From positions 1 through 64,000 of the forward strand of contig NZ_LQOX01000106.1 of assembly GCF_002102175.1 (NCBI RefSeq): a stretch of 64,000 bases of DNA, written 5' to 3'. Shown here piece by piece: positions 35,536 to 46,041 of this stretch (its first letter is position 1; each line of letters starts with the position of its first letter). The notes below the pieces were generated by a model. It had not been told where the DNA came from. It saw only the letters and a program-made list of their open reading frames with translations, and made no database searches. A program made the position numbers and the translations under genes. The stretch comes from Mycobacterium gastri. GTDB taxonomy: Bacteria; Actinomycetota; Actinomycetes; Mycobacteriales; Mycobacteriaceae.

Positions 35536-36111
35536 GCAGCCGAACCGGCCCCCTTCCGCGAGGCGGTGGCGGCCATGAATGCTGTCACCGTGCGCCCGGA
35601 GATCGAGCTCGGTCCCATCCGTCCGCCGCAGCGGCTGGCGCCCTACAGCTACGCGCTGGGCGCCGAGGTCAAACACCCAGAGCTCGACATCGTCCCCGAG
35701 CGGTCCGAAGGTGACGCGTTCGGCCGGCTCATCCTGCTCTACGACCCGGAGGGCTCCGACGCCTGGGACGGCACCATTCGCCTGGTCGCCTACATCCAGG
35801 CCGACCTGGACTCACAGGAAGCCATCGATCCGTTGCTACCCGAGGTGGCGTGGAGTTGGCTGGTGGAGGCGCTGGAGTCGCGCACCGAGCACATGACCGC
35901 CCTCGGCGGCACCGTCACCGCCACCACATCGGTGCGATACGGCGATATCTCCGGACCGCCGCGCGCCCATCAGCTCGAGCTGCGGGCATCCTGGACGGCG
36001 ACCACGCCCGAGGTGGGCAGCCACGTCGAGGCGTTCTGCGATGTTCTCGAGCATGCCGCGGGCCTACCCCCAACCGGGGTCATCGACCTGAGCTCCCGGT
36101 CACGCGCCTGA
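35530..36111 (+). CDS. DUF3000 family protein (Rv2680-like)
   Basis: 193 residues from GTG 35530 (VTAAEPAPFREAVAAMNAVT). No signal peptide or membrane helix; RLAPYSYALGAEVKHPELDI and LLYDPEGSDAWDGTIRLVAY are typical conserved blocks of this actinobacterial family. Function unknown. It is followed one base later by the RNase D-like gene, so the two are probably co-transcribed; the pairing is conserved in M. tuberculosis (Rv2680-Rv2681). Confidence 0.82.
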   Translation: MTAAEPAPFREAVAAMNAVTVRPEIELGPIRPPQRLAPYSYALGAEVKHPELDIVPERSEGDAFGRLILLYDPEGSDAWDGTIRLVAYIQADLDSQEAIDPLLPEVAWSWLVEALESRTEHMTALGGTVTATTSVRYGDISGPPRAHQLELRASWTATTPEVGSHVEAFCDVLEHAAGLPPTGVIDLSSRSRA

Positions 36112-36112
36112 C

Positions 36113-37414
36113 ATGTGCCCCGACCCGTCTCCCGCGGAGACCGAACCGTCGGGCAGCACGGCACCCCGCCCGACACCGCTACTGCGCCCGGCGCACGGTG
36201 TACCGGATCTGTCCGTGACCGTCGGCCAGATCGAGGCGGCGGCGGAAGTCTTGGACCGCGGCCACGGGCCCTTTGCGGTGGACGCCGAGCGGGCGTCGGG
36301 CTTTCGCTACTCCAACCGGGCCTATCTGATCCAGATCCGGCGGGCCGGCGCCGGCACCGTGCTGATCGACCCGGTCAGCCACGGCGGCGACCCGCCGACC
36401 GTGCTGGCGCCGGTCGCCGAGGTGCTCAGGGAAGACGAGTGGATTCTGCACTCCGCCGATCAGGACCTGCCGTGTCTGGCCGAGGTCGGCATGCGGCCCG
36501 TGGCGCTCTATGACACCGAACTGGCCGGACGCCTGGCCGGGTTCGATCGGGTGAACCTGGCGACCATGGTCGAGCGGCTGCTGGGGATGGGGCTGGCCAA
36601 GGGCCACGGTGCGGCCGACTGGTCCAAGCGTCCGCTGCCGCCGGCCTGGCTGAACTACGCCGCCCTGGACGTCGAGCTGCTCATCGAACTGCGCGCGGCG
36701 ATCGCGCAGGTGCTGACCGAACAAGGCAAAACCGGTTGGGCCGCTGAGGAATTCGAGCATCTGCGGACATACGAGTCGCGGTCGGCCCCGACGTCGGCGC
36801 GGCCAGACCGCTGGCGCCGCACCTCCGGCATCCACAAGGTGCGCGACCGTCGGGAGTTGGCCGCGGTTCGCGAGCTGTGGCTGGCCCGCGACCGGATTGC
36901 CCAGCTGCGTGACATCGCGCCGCGCCGGATCCTGCCGGACTCGGCCATCATCGACGCGGCCCTCGCCGACCCGAGATCGGTCGAGGACCTGGTTGCTTTG
37001 CCGGTGTTCGGCGGCCGCAACCAGCGTCGCAATGCCGCGATGTGGCTGGCGGCGCTGCACGAGGCACGGGAAAACCAGCATCCGCCGGAGGTGACCGAGT
37101 CGTCCAATGGGCCGCCACTGCCGGCGCGGTGGAGCAGGCGGAAACCCGATGCGGCCGCCCGGTTGGAGGCGGTGCGGGCGGCGCTGGCAGAACTGTCGCA
37201 GCGGGTGCGGGTACCGACGGAAAACCTGGTCTCACCCGAGTTGGTGCGACGGCTGTGCTGGGAATGGGCCGGTCCCCGGGAGGGCGCCGCGGACACGATC
37301 GACGAGTTCCTCCGGGCCGGCCACGCGCGGGCGTGGCAGCGCCGGCTGGTGGTGCCGGTGCTGGCCGCGGCGGTGGCCCGAGCCAATGCCGAACCCTCGA
37401 GCAACGGCAGCTAG
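36113..37414 (+). CDS. RNase D-like 3'-5' exonuclease with HRDC domain
   Basis: 433 residues. The DEDDy exonuclease motifs are in order: [14 protein letters not shown] (Asp and Glu, about residue 60), [16 protein letters not shown] (second Asp) and [13 protein letters not shown] (Tyr and last Asp). An HRDC-type domain follows near 240-320 ([20 protein letters not shown]). The enzyme should trim RNA 3' ends, for example tRNA precursors. It ends with a four-base overlap against the convergent dxs gene. Counterpart of Rv2681. Confidence 0.87.
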   Translation: MCPDPSPAETEPSGSTAPRPTPLLRPAHGVPDLSVTVGQIEAAAEVLDRGHGPFAVDAERASGFRYSNRAYLIQIRRAGAGTVLIDPVSHGGDPPTVLAPVAEVLREDEWILHSADQDLPCLAEVGMRPVALYDTELAGRLAGFDRVNLATMVERLLGMGLAKGHGAADWSKRPLPPAWLNYAALDVELLIELRAAIAQVLTEQGKTGWAAEEFEHLRTYESRSAPTSARPDRWRRTSGIHKVRDRRELAAVRELWLARDRIAQLRDIAPRRILPDSAIIDAALADPRSVEDLVALPVFGGRNQRRNAAMWLAALHEARENQHPPEVTESSNGPPLPARWSRRKPDAAARLEAVRAALAELSQRVRVPTENLVSPELVRRLCWEWAGPREGAADTIDEFLRAGHARAWQRRLVVPVLAAAVARANAEPSSNGS

Positions 37415-39375
37415 TCGAGATGCTCGCTGATCTCGGACGCCGGCCCGAGGGTCCCGGAACCGGTCGGGCCAAACCGGCCCGATTCGTCGCCCGCGTCGGA
37501 TGTACCCAGCGCGGCGACCCAACCGGTGATGCGGCGGGCCACGTCCTGGTCGGTCAGCCCCAGAGCGGACAGCACCTCACCCCGTGAGGCGTGATCGAAG
37601 AACTCCTGCGGCAGCCCGACGTCACGGCACGGCACGTCGACCTCCGTGCGCCGCAACGCGGCCGACACCGCCGAGCCGATGCCGCCGTTGACCCCGTTGT
37701 CCTCCAGCGTGACCAGCAGCTTGTGCTGCCCGGCCAGCTCGCGAACACCGTCGGATACCGGCAGCACCCAACGCGGGTCGATCACCGTCACCCCGATGCC
37801 CTGAGTATGTAGCCGCTTGGCCACCGCCAATGCCATCGAGGCCAGCGGGCCTACCGCCACCAGCAGCACATCGTGGTTCAGGCCGTCGGCCGGTACCGCG
37901 AGCACGTCGACACCCGCCCGCCGCTCGAGAGTCGGAATGTCTTCGCCCACATCGCCTTTCGGGAACCGCAAGGCCGTCGGCCCATCACTGATGTCGAGCG
38001 CCTCACCGAGTTCCTCGCGCAGCCGGGTGGCGTCGCGGGGTGCGGCCACCCGGATGCCGGGCACGATGTTCAGCATCGACAAGTCCCACATCCCGTTGTG
38101 GCTGGGGCCGTCCGAACCGGTGACGCCGGCACGGTCCAGCACCATGGTGACCGGCAGCTTGTGCAGCGCCACGTCCATCATGATCTGGTCGAAAGCGCGG
38201 TTCAGGAACGTCGAATAGATCGCGACCACGGGGTGCATCCCGCCCATCGCCAGCCCGGCGGCCGACGTGATCGCGTGCTGCTCGGCGATGCCGACGTCGA
38301 ACAACCGGTCCGGAAAGCGTTGCCCGAATGCCGTCAGCCCGGTCGGACCGGGCATTGCCGCGGTAATGGCAACGATGTCGCGGCGTTGCCGGCCGTAGCT
38401 GATCAGCGCGTCGGAAAAGGTCGCCGTCCAGCCCGGGCCGGCCGTCTTGGTGGCCTGTCCGGTGACCGGGTTGATCGGGACCGTGGAGTGCATCTGCTCG
38501 GCCTCGTCGGCTTCGGCGGGGGCATAGCCCATGCCCTTGCGGGTGACGACATGCACGATCACCGGGCGGCCGAATCCGCGGGCCTTGCGCAACGCGACCT
38601 CCACCGCCCGTTCGTCGTGCCCGTCGACCGGGCCCACGTACTTCAGCCCGAGGTCGGTGAACATCAGCTGCGGTGACAGGGAGTCTTTGATGCCGGCTTT
38701 GACGCTGTGCAGGAAGTGGTAGCAGACCTCACCGACCAGCGGCACCGCCCGCACCACGTCGCGGCCCTTCTCCAGCATCTGCTCATAGGCCGGCTGTAGG
38801 CGCAGCGTGGCGAGATGATCGGCGACGCCGCCGATGGTCGGGGCGTAGCTGCGGCCGTTGTCGTTGACCACGATGATCACCGGCCGGTGCGACCCGGCGA
38901 TATTGTTCAGCGCCTCCCAGCACATACCGCCCGTAAGCGCGCCGTCGCCCACCACGGCGACCACGTGCCGATTGCGGTGCCCGGTCAACTCGAACGCCTT
39001 GGCCAGGCCGTCGGCATACGACAACGCCGCGCTGGCATGGCTGGACTCCACCCAGTCGTGTTCGCTTTCGGCGCGGCACGGATACCCCGACAGCCCGCCC
39101 TTCTTGCGCAGGCTTTCGAAATCCTGGGCGCGTCCGGTCAGCATCTTGTGGACGTAGGCCTGGTGACCCGTGTCGAAAATGATCGGGTCGTGTGGCGAAT
39201 CGAACACCCGATGCAGCGCCAGCGTCAGTTCCACGACCCCCAGGTTCGGCCCGAGGTGTCCCCCGGTCGCGGCAACCTTGTGGATCAGAAACTCGCGGAT
39301 TTCCTGGGCCAGCTCCCGTAGCTGGGCCTGGGAAAGGTGCTGCAGATCGGCGGGCCCACGGATCTGTTGCAGCAT
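37411..39375 (-). CDS. dxs: 1-deoxy-D-xylulose-5-phosphate synthase
   Basis: 654 residues with the DXS transketolase-like order: [20 protein letters not shown] near residue 40, the ThDP site [20 protein letters not shown] near 150 with the closing Asn in [11 protein letters not shown], and the second-half motif [20 protein letters not shown]. It condenses pyruvate and glyceraldehyde 3-phosphate, the first and controlling step of the MEP isoprenoid pathway, which feeds decaprenyl phosphate, menaquinone and thus cell-wall synthesis. Counterpart of Rv2682c (dxs1). Confidence 0.95.
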   Translation of the reverse strand: MLQQIRGPADLQHLSQAQLRELAQEIREFLIHKVAATGGHLGPNLGVVELTLALHRVFDSPHDPIIFDTGHQAYVHKMLTGRAQDFESLRKKGGLSGYPCRAESEHDWVESSHASAALSYADGLAKAFELTGHRNRHVVAVVGDGALTGGMCWEALNNIAGSHRPVIIVVNDNGRSYAPTIGGVADHLATLRLQPAYEQMLEKGRDVVRAVPLVGEVCYHFLHSVKAGIKDSLSPQLMFTDLGLKYVGPVDGHDERAVEVALRKARGFGRPVIVHVVTRKGMGYAPAEADEAEQMHSTVPINPVTGQATKTAGPGWTATFSDALISYGRQRRDIVAITAAMPGPTGLTAFGQRFPDRLFDVGIAEQHAITSAAGLAMGGMHPVVAIYSTFLNRAFDQIMMDVALHKLPVTMVLDRAGVTGSDGPSHNGMWDLSMLNIVPGIRVAAPRDATRLREELGEALDISDGPTALRFPKGDVGEDIPTLERRAGVDVLAVPADGLNHDVLLVAVGPLASMALAVAKRLHTQGIGVTVIDPRWVLPVSDGVRELAGQHKLLVTLEDNGVNGGIGSAVSAALRRTEVDVPCRDVGLPQEFFDHASRGEVLSALGLTDQDVARRITGWVAALGTSDAGDESGRFGPTGSGTLGPASEISEHLD

Positions 39376-39506
39376 CTCGCCAGTGTACGCAGCAAGGGCC
39401 CATTTAGCCCTCGTGAGCGCCCTTGATAACGTCAGTGACCGGTGAGCCGGGAAGCCTGGTCGGTGTCGAGTGGTACCAGCAATGTCCGACGACGCGAAAG
39501 AACACC

Positions 39507-40001
39507 ATGGCCACAGCAGAGCTGACCGCGACCACGAAAGCGACGTATCGTCGCCCTATGCGGGCCGAGGACATCGCCGAAGATTTTCCGGTTATCGACA
39601 TCAATTCCAACGCGCTAGACGCGGCTCGCCTGCTGGCCGAGCACGGCCTGCCCGGGCTGCTGGTCACCAAGCCGTCGGGCACGCCCTACGCGGTCTTGCC
39701 GGCCTCCCAAGTGGTGCGATTCCTGGTACCCCGCTATGTCCAAGACGATCCTTCGCTGGCCGGCGTGCTCAACGAATCAACGGCCGACCGCTGCGCCGAA
39801 AAGTTGAGCGGCAAGACCGTTCGCGATGTGTTGCCCGACCACCTGGCCGAAGTTCCGCCGGTCAATGCCGACGACACCATCATCGAGGTGGCCGCGATCA
39901 TGGCCCGGCTACGCAGCCCGTTGCTCGCGGTGGTCAAAGACGGCAAGTTGCACGGGGTGATCACCGCATCGCGCCTCCTAGCAGCGGCGCTGCAGCGTTG
40001 A
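39507..40001 (+). CDS. CBS-domain protein (Rv2683-like)
   Basis: 164 residues from ATG 39507 ([20 protein letters not shown]); ATG 39558 is an alternative. Two CBS motifs are visible: the first has [20 protein letters not shown] and [20 protein letters not shown], the second [20 protein letters not shown] and [23 protein letters not shown] pairs bind adenosine nucleotides and often gate transporters. The gene lies 37 bases upstream of two ArsB/NhaD-type permeases on the same strand, so it probably senses for them. It is divergent from dxs. Confidence 0.82.
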   Translation: MATAELTATTKATYRRPMRAEDIAEDFPVIDINSNALDAARLLAEHGLPGLLVTKPSGTPYAVLPASQVVRFLVPRYVQDDPSLAGVLNESTADRCAEKLSGKTVRDVLPDHLAEVPPVNADDTIIEVAAIMARLRSPLLAVVKDGKLHGVITASRLLAAALQR

Positions 40002-40038
40002 TCGCACCCGATTCGGCGACGGCACAGGCATCTATCCG

Positions 40039-41328
40039 ATGAGCGTGTTCGCGCTCGCGGTCTTTGTGGTTGCCTACGCACTGATCGCCAGCGAACGCGT
40101 CAACAAGACGCTGGTGGCGCTGACGGGCGCAGCACTCGTGGTCGCGCTGCCGATAATCAACTCCCAGGACGTCTTCTATTCCCACGAGACCGGAATCGAT
40201 TGGGACGTCATCTTTTTGCTGTTGGGCATGATGATCATCGTCGGGGTGCTGCGCCAGACCGGGGTGTTCGAGTACGTGTCGATCTGGGCGGCCAAGCGGG
40301 CCCGCGGGTCGCCACTGCGGATCATGATCCTGCTGGTATTGGTCACCGCGATCGCTTCGGCCTTGCTGGACAACGTCACCACGGTGTTGCTGATCGCCCC
40401 CGTGACGCTGCTGGTGTGCGACCGGCTGGCGATCAACGCCGCCCCGTATCTGATCGCCGAAGCGCTCGCGTCCAACCTCGGCGGCACGGCGACCTTGGTC
40501 GGCGATCCACCCAACATCGTGATCGCCAGCCGGGGAGGCCTGAGCTTCAACGACTTTCTGATCCATTTGGCCCCGATCGTCGTGATCGTGGTCGCGGTCT
40601 TCACCCTGATGCTGCCGCGGCTGTTTCCCGGTGCCTTCGCCGCCGACCCGGACCGGGTTGCCGATGTCATGTCGCTGGAGGAAAAGGAGGCCATCCGCGA
40701 TCACGGGCTACTGATCAAGTGTGGTGTGGTCCTGGCCGCGGTGTTCGCGGCGTTCATCGCCAACGAGCCACTGCATATGAGGCCGTCCATGGTGGCGCTG
40801 GTCGGCGCCGGGATCCTGGTCGTCGTCTCCCGGTTGCAGCAGTCCGATTATCTGTCCAGCGTCGAATGGGACACGCTGTTGTTCTTCGCCGGCCTGTTCA
40901 TCATGGTCGGCGCCCTGGTGAAGACGGGTGTCGTCAAGCAGCTGGCGGAGTTGGCGGTCACCGCGACCGGCGGCAGCACCTTGTCGGCCACGATGGTGAT
41001 CCTGGCCGCATCGTTGGTGATCAGCGGGGTCGTCAACAACGTTCCCTATGCCGCGACCATGACACCGATCGTCGCCGAGCTGACACCGGCGCTCGTCGAC
41101 CGGGGAAACCCGGACGTGCTGTGGTGGGCCCTGGCCCTCGGCACCGACTTCGGCGGCAACCTCACCGCCATCGGCGCCAGCGCCAACGTCGTCATCCTGG
41201 GCATCGCCAACAGGGCCGACAATTCCATCTCGTTTTGGGAGTTCACCCGCAAAGGCATTGTGGTGACGACCATGTCGCTGGCGCTGGCAGCGCTATACCT
41301 CTGGGTGCGCTACTTCGTGTTGGGATGA
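40039..41328 (+). CDS. arsA: ArsB/NhaD-type ion permease, first copy
   Basis: 429 residues, multi-spanning. Characteristic blocks are [40 protein letters not shown] and [20 protein letters not shown], the DNVTT...GDPPN pattern of the ArsB/NhaD (P-protein) family. M. tuberculosis Rv2684 is called ArsA, but no ArsR, ArsC or arsenite ATPase is nearby, so arsenite export is doubtful; Na+/H+ or organic-anion transport is equally possible. It is closely similar along its length to the next gene. Confidence 0.85.
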   Translation: MSVFALAVFVVAYALIASERVNKTLVALTGAALVVALPIINSQDVFYSHETGIDWDVIFLLLGMMIIVGVLRQTGVFEYVSIWAAKRARGSPLRIMILLVLVTAIASALLDNVTTVLLIAPVTLLVCDRLAINAAPYLIAEALASNLGGTATLVGDPPNIVIASRGGLSFNDFLIHLAPIVVIVVAVFTLMLPRLFPGAFAADPDRVADVMSLEEKEAIRDHGLLIKCGVVLAAVFAAFIANEPLHMRPSMVALVGAGILVVVSRLQQSDYLSSVEWDTLLFFAGLFIMVGALVKTGVVKQLAELAVTATGGSTLSATMVILAASLVISGVVNNVPYAATMTPIVAELTPALVDRGNPDVLWWALALGTDFGGNLTAIGASANVVILGIANRADNSISFWEFTRKGIVVTTMSLALAALYLWVRYFVLG

Positions 41329-41361
41329 CCGAATCGTAGCGGGAACGATGGAGGACAGCCG

Positions 41362-42648
41362 ATGAGCGTCATCGCCATCACGGTATTCGTGGTCGCCTAC
41401 GCGCTGATCGCCAGCGACCGCGTCAGCAAGACCCTGGTGGCGCTGGCGGGAGCGGGGGTCATGCTCGCGGTTCGGGTCGTCGGCTCCCACGACGCGTTCT
41501 ATTCGTCCGAGACCGGGATCGATTGGGACGTCATCTTTCTGCTGCTGGGAATGATGATCATCGTCGGCGTGCTGCGCCAGACCGGTGTCTTCGAATACGT
41601 GGCTATCTGGGCGGTCAAACGCGCGAAGGGTTCCCCGCGCCGGATCATGATCCTGCTGGTGCTGGTCATGGCGTTCGGGTCGGCCATGTTGGACAACGTC
41701 ACCACGGTGTTGTTGATCGCGCCGGTCACGCTGCTGGTGTGTGACCGGCTGGCGATCAACGCGTCGCCGTTTCTGATGGCCGAGGTCTTCGCGGCCAACA
41801 TCGGCGGCGCGGCGACATTGGTCGGCGATCCGCCCAACATCATCATCGCCAGCCGAGCGGGATTGACGTTCAACGACTTCCTGATCCACATGGCGCCGAT
41901 CGTGCTGATCGTGCTCGTCGTGTTCGTCGCCCTGCTGCCGGTGCTGTTCGGCTCCATCGCGGTCGAGGCCGACCGCGTCGCCGACGTCATGTCGCTGGAC
42001 GAACGGGAAGCCATCCGCGATACCAGGCTGCTGGTCAAGTGCGGCGCGGTGCTGCTGCTGGTGTTCGCGGCGTTCGTCGCCCATCCGGTGCTGCACATCC
42101 AGCCGTCGGTGGTGGCGTTGCTGGGGGCCGGCGTCCTGGTGGTGATTTCGGGACTGGGACGCTCGGATTACCTGTCCAGCGTCGAGTGGGACACCCTGCT
42201 GTTCTTCGCGGGGTTGTTCGTCATGGTCGGGGCTCTGGTGAAGACGGGCGTCGTCGATAAAATGGCGCGGGCCGCGACCGAATTGACCAGCGGCAACGAA
42301 ACACTCACGGTGTTTTTGATCCTGGGCGCCTCGGCGCCGGTGTCGGGCATCATCGACAACATTCCGTATGTGGCCACGATGACACCGATCGTCACCGAGT
42401 TGGTCGCAGCCATGCCGGGTCACGTCCACCCCAACACGCTGTGGTGGGCGCTGGCTCTGGGCGCCGACCTCGGCGGCAACCTGACCGCGGTCGGAGCCAG
42501 CGCCAACGTCGTCATGCTCGGAATCGCCCGGCGCGCAGGCACTCCCATCTCGTTCTGGGAGTTCACCCGCAAAGGCATTGTGGTCACTGCGGTTTCGATC
42601 GCGTTATCGGCGATCTACTTGTGGCTGCGCTATTTCCTGCTGGGATAG
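41362..42648 (+). CDS. arsB1: ArsB/NhaD-type ion permease, second copy
   Basis: 428 residues, co-linear with the preceding permease: [20 protein letters not shown] is identical, [20 protein letters not shown] is identical, and [20 protein letters not shown] differs little. This is a tandem gene duplication. ATG 41362 has AGGACAG nine bases upstream. The pair may form a heterodimer under the CBS protein. Counterpart of Rv2685 (arsB1). Confidence 0.85.
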   Translation: MSVIAITVFVVAYALIASDRVSKTLVALAGAGVMLAVRVVGSHDAFYSSETGIDWDVIFLLLGMMIIVGVLRQTGVFEYVAIWAVKRAKGSPRRIMILLVLVMAFGSAMLDNVTTVLLIAPVTLLVCDRLAINASPFLMAEVFAANIGGAATLVGDPPNIIIASRAGLTFNDFLIHMAPIVLIVLVVFVALLPVLFGSIAVEADRVADVMSLDEREAIRDTRLLVKCGAVLLLVFAAFVAHPVLHIQPSVVALLGAGVLVVISGLGRSDYLSSVEWDTLLFFAGLFVMVGALVKTGVVDKMARAATELTSGNETLTVFLILGASAPVSGIIDNIPYVATMTPIVTELVAAMPGHVHPNTLWWALALGADLGGNLTAVGASANVVMLGIARRAGTPISFWEFTRKGIVVTAVSIALSAIYLWLRYFLLG

Positions 42649-42687
42649 CCGCGGGCCAGTGAGCGCCAGCTGAGACTGTACTGGTGG

Positions 42688-42749
42688 CGTCGAGACTGCG
42701 CCCACAGCGTGCCGAGAGCCCGGCACGCGCGCTCACCGCAGTCTCGACG
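42688..42749. terminator. Nested inverted repeats between convergent arsB1 and TrmA-like genes
   Basis: The outer arms CGTCGAGACTGCG (42688-42700) and CGCAGTCTCGACG (42737-42749) are perfect 13-bp complements. Inside them GCGTGCCG (42707-42714) and CGGCACGC (42721-42728) form an 8-bp hairpin. The site between two convergent stops fits a bidirectional terminator; nested perfect arms also fit a small palindromic repeat element. Confidence 0.65.
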
Positions 42750-42762
42750 TGGCAGCCGCGGC

Positions 42763-43953
42763 CTAGCAGGTCAACAGCGCAACGCATTCCACGTGATGGG
42801 TCAGCGGGAACGCGTCGAACACCTTGATCTTCTCGACCACGTAGTCATGACTGCGGTAAAGGCCGATGTCGCGTGCGAAAGATGCTGCCTCGCAACCGAT
42901 ATGCACCACACGCGGCACCCGCGCGGCGGCCAGTAGGTTGATCACCTCGCGGCCGGCCCCGGTACGCGGCGGATCCAGCACCGCGACGTCAGCACCGGCC
43001 GGTTGCCCCTCCAGCGCCCGCCGCACGGAATCGTTGACGACGGCTACCTGCGGCAGATCGGCCAGCGCGGCATGGGCGGTCCTCGACGCCGCACGCGCGC
43101 TGTCGACCGTCCATACCCGCCCCGACTCTCCCACCGCTTCACCCAGCACCGCGGCGAAAACACCGGCACCGCCGTAGAGATCCCACGCCGTCATGCCGGG
43201 AGCGGCCTGCGCCCAGTCCGCGACCAGGCTGCTGTACATCGCCGCCGCATCGCGATGCGCCTGCCAAAAGGCCGTCACCGGCACCCGCCAGATACGCCCG
43301 CCGACCCGCTGCACCGCGTGGTAGTCACCCTCGACCGCCTTGGTGGCGATTCGCCGGCCGTGGCGTACGGTGAGCATCACGTGACGCTGGCCGTCGTCGT
43401 CGAGGACAACGTTTACCTGCCCGCCCGGCGGCCAGGCGCGACCGGAATTCAGGCCGTCCAGCATCCCGGCGGGCACCTGCCCGCAATGCAGATCGGTCAC
43501 CAACGCGCTGCTGTGGTAGCGGTGAAAGCCGACCCGACAGTAGGGTCCCACCTCGAGTCGCACCCGGGTGCGCCATCCGGTGGGACCGGCATCCGAAAGC
43601 GGTTCGACCGCGCCGAACCAGTTGTATCCGCCGAGCCGTTTCAGTTGATCGGCCACCACGTGCGCCTTGAGCGCCCGCGCCGCTTCCGGGGCGGCAAAAG
43701 CCAGATCGCAACAACCGGCGCCATTCACCCCGGCAATCGGGCACAACGACTCGATCCGGTCCGGAGACGGATCGAGCACCTCGATAACCTCTGCGTGCCA
43801 ATAGGATTGACGCTCGGAGGTGACCCGCACCCGCACCCGCTCCCCGGGTAAGGCATAGCGGACGAAGACCACCCGGCCTTCGTGGCGCGCCACACAGCTA
43901 CCGCCGTTTGCGGGCGCACCGGTGACCAACGTCAGTTCGGGTGCCAGGGTCAA
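42763..43953 (-). CDS. TrmA/RumA-type RNA (uracil-5)-methyltransferase
   Basis: 396 residues from a TTG at 43953 that overlaps the stop of the preceding permease gene (TTGA). The N-terminal TRAM-like domain has GGSCVARHEGRVVFVRYALP. Four cysteines (SLCPIAG...GCCDLAF) may hold an iron-sulfur cluster as in RumA, though one ligand would have to come from elsewhere. The methyltransferase core shows WDLYGGAGVFAAVLGEAVG, VAVLDPPRTGAGREV and the catalytic Cys in VVHIGCEAASFARDI. It would methylate U in tRNA or rRNA. Counterpart of Rv2689c. Confidence 0.85.
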   Translation of the reverse strand: MTLAPELTLVTGAPANGGSCVARHEGRVVFVRYALPGERVRVRVTSERQSYWHAEVIEVLDPSPDRIESLCPIAGVNGAGCCDLAFAAPEAARALKAHVVADQLKRLGGYNWFGAVEPLSDAGPTGWRTRVRLEVGPYCRVGFHRYHSSALVTDLHCGQVPAGMLDGLNSGRAWPPGGQVNVVLDDDGQRHVMLTVRHGRRIATKAVEGDYHAVQRVGGRIWRVPVTAFWQAHRDAAAMYSSLVADWAQAAPGMTAWDLYGGAGVFAAVLGEAVGESGRVWTVDSARAASRTAHAALADLPQVAVVNDSVRRALEGQPAGADVAVLDPPRTGAGREVINLLAAARVPRVVHIGCEAASFARDIGLYRSHDYVVEKIKVFDAFPLTHHVECVALLTC

Positions 43954-45956
43954 TCGAAGATGCCTCGCCGCGCATCGCCGGGAGCCACATGAGGCTGTAG
44001 CGTCTTCACCCGCTCCGACGAAGTCAGTTGCCAGGGAACCGATGTCACCATCACCCCCGGCATGAACAGCAACCTGCCCTTGAGCCGCAGCGCGCTCTGG
44101 TTGTGCAACAGCTGCTCCCACCACCGGCCCACCACGTACTCCGGGATGAACACCGTCACCACGGTCCGCTGGGATTCCTTGCTGACCCGTTTGACGTAAT
44201 CCAGAACCGGACGGGTCACCTCACGGTAGGGCGAAGCGATGACCTTCAGCGGCACGCTGATATCGCTTTCCTCCCACTTGTGCACCAGGTCACGGGTCTC
44301 GGCATCGTCGACGCTGACCGTGATGGCCTCGAGCACGTCGGGACGGGTCGCCCGCGCGTAGGCCAGCGCACGCAGTGTCGGCAGATGCAACTTCGACACC
44401 AATACCACGGCGTGATTGCGGCTGGGCAAGACGATTTCGTTGTCCTGCGCTGCGGCCTGTTCCGCCAGTTCCCGGTTGACCGCGTCATAGTGGCGGCGGA
44501 TCAGCTTCATGAGCATGAACAGGGCGCCCATGGCGACAATCGCAATCCAGGCGCCCACAAGGAATTTCGTGACCAGGACGATCAGCAGGACGGTGCCGGT
44601 AGACACCAATCCGACCGAGTTGACCACCCGCGAGCGGATCATCTTGCGCCGGCCCGCGAGATCGGTCTCGGTGCGAAGTAACCGAGTCCAATGCCGCACC
44701 ATCCCGATCTGGCTCAGTGTGAACGAAATGAACACACCGACGATGTAGAGCTGGATCAGCGCGGTGAGTTCGGCGCGGAAGGCCATCACCGCCGCGATGG
44801 CAGCCGCCGCCAGGAACAAGATCCCGTTGGAGAACGCCAGCCGGTCACCGCGGGTGTGCAGCTGGCGTGGCAGGTAGCTGTGCTGCGCCAGCACCGAGCC
44901 GAGGACCGGGAAGCCGTTGAACGCGGTGTTGGCCGCCAGCACCAAGATCAGCGCGGTGACCGCGGCGATCAACAAGAACCCGACGTGGAAGCCGCCGAAC
45001 ACGGTCTGCGCCAATTGAGCGACCAACGTTTTTTGTTGATAGCCCGGCGGGGCCCCGGTCAGCTGCGTCTCCGGATCGTCGACGACCTGGACCCTGGTTT
45101 CGACGGCGAGCAGGACCATGGCCATCAGCAAGGTCACCGCGATGGCGCCCAGCATGAGCAGGGTCGTGGCGGCGTTGCGGGACTTGGGCTTCTGAAAGGC
45201 CGGCACCCCGTTGCTGATCGCCTCCACACCCGTCAGCGCCGCGCAGCCCGAGGAGAACGAGCGGGCCACCAGGAATGCCAGTGCGGCACCGACGACCTTG
45301 CCGTGTTCGGCGTGCATCACGAATCCGGCGGACTCGGCGCGCAGCGGGTTGCCCAGCACGTAGATCCGGAATAGCCCCCAACCCAGCATCGCGCCGACTC
45401 CGATGATGAACGCATAGGTCGGAAAGGCGAATGCCAGCCCTGATTCGCGGACCCCCCGCAGGTTCATCGCCGTCACCAGCACGATGGCGCTCACCGCGAA
45501 GAACACCTTGTGCTCATACACGAAGGGGATCGCCGAACCGATGTTCGACATCGCCGACGCGATCGAAACCGCAACCGTGAGAACATAATCGACCATCAGG
45601 GCGCTAGCGACCACGAGACCCGCGGTGGGGCCCAGGTTGGTGCTGACGACTTCGTAGTCGCCGCCCCCGGACGGGTAGGCGTGCACGTTCTGCCGGTAGC
45701 TCGATACCACCACGAGTAACACCGCAGCCACCGCCAGTGCGATCCACGGCGCCATGGAGTAGGCGGCCAGACCGGCCACCGACAGCATCAGGAAGATCTC
45801 TTCGGGGGCGTAGGCGACCGACGACATGGCATCCGAGGCGAATACCGGCAACGCGATCCGCTTCGGCAGTAGCGTGTGGCTCAGCCGGTCGCTGCGAAAC
45901 GGCCTGCCGATCAGCAGCCGGCGCGCGGCGGTGGAAAGTTTGGACACGAGAGCCAA
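43950..45956 (-). CDS. APC-superfamily permease, KimA-like potassium transporter
   Basis: 668 residues with about 12 hydrophobic helices in the first 450, then a cytosolic C-terminal domain (VSKLHLPTLRALAYARATRP). VFASDAMSSVAYAPEEIFLM, YPSGGGDYEVVSTNLG and SSGCAALTGVEAISNGVPAF are typical of the KimA/YdaO group of amino-acid-permease-like proteins, shown in Bacillus to be K+ importers controlled by c-di-AMP. Divergent neighbours ceoB and ceoC encode RCK potassium-channel regulators, supporting a K+ role here (inference). Counterpart of Rv2690c, usually annotated only as a membrane protein. Confidence 0.82.
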   Translation of the reverse strand: MALVSKLSTAARRLLIGRPFRSDRLSHTLLPKRIALPVFASDAMSSVAYAPEEIFLMLSVAGLAAYSMAPWIALAVAAVLLVVVSSYRQNVHAYPSGGGDYEVVSTNLGPTAGLVVASALMVDYVLTVAVSIASAMSNIGSAIPFVYEHKVFFAVSAIVLVTAMNLRGVRESGLAFAFPTYAFIIGVGAMLGWGLFRIYVLGNPLRAESAGFVMHAEHGKVVGAALAFLVARSFSSGCAALTGVEAISNGVPAFQKPKSRNAATTLLMLGAIAVTLLMAMVLLAVETRVQVVDDPETQLTGAPPGYQQKTLVAQLAQTVFGGFHVGFLLIAAVTALILVLAANTAFNGFPVLGSVLAQHSYLPRQLHTRGDRLAFSNGILFLAAAAIAAVMAFRAELTALIQLYIVGVFISFTLSQIGMVRHWTRLLRTETDLAGRRKMIRSRVVNSVGLVSTGTVLLIVLVTKFLVGAWIAIVAMGALFMLMKLIRRHYDAVNRELAEQAAAQDNEIVLPSRNHAVVLVSKLHLPTLRALAYARATRPDVLEAITVSVDDAETRDLVHKWEESDISVPLKVIASPYREVTRPVLDYVKRVSKESQRTVVTVFIPEYVVGRWWEQLLHNQSALRLKGRLLFMPGVMVTSVPWQLTSSERVKTLQPHVAPGDARRGIFD

Positions 45957-46041
45957 GGGTAAGCCCCGACGGCTTTGACGGTAGCGTTCCCTGGGCGAGA
46001 ATTTTGCGCACCGGAATCAGCTACAGCCGAGAGGACGTCAC

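Noticed and set aside
40200..42429. Long His/Asp/Gln-rich frames opposite and alongside the ArsB/NhaD permease genes
   Set aside because: Composition (repeated DDHH, RGDR, HDQ) is typical of shadows of GC-rich membrane-protein genes.
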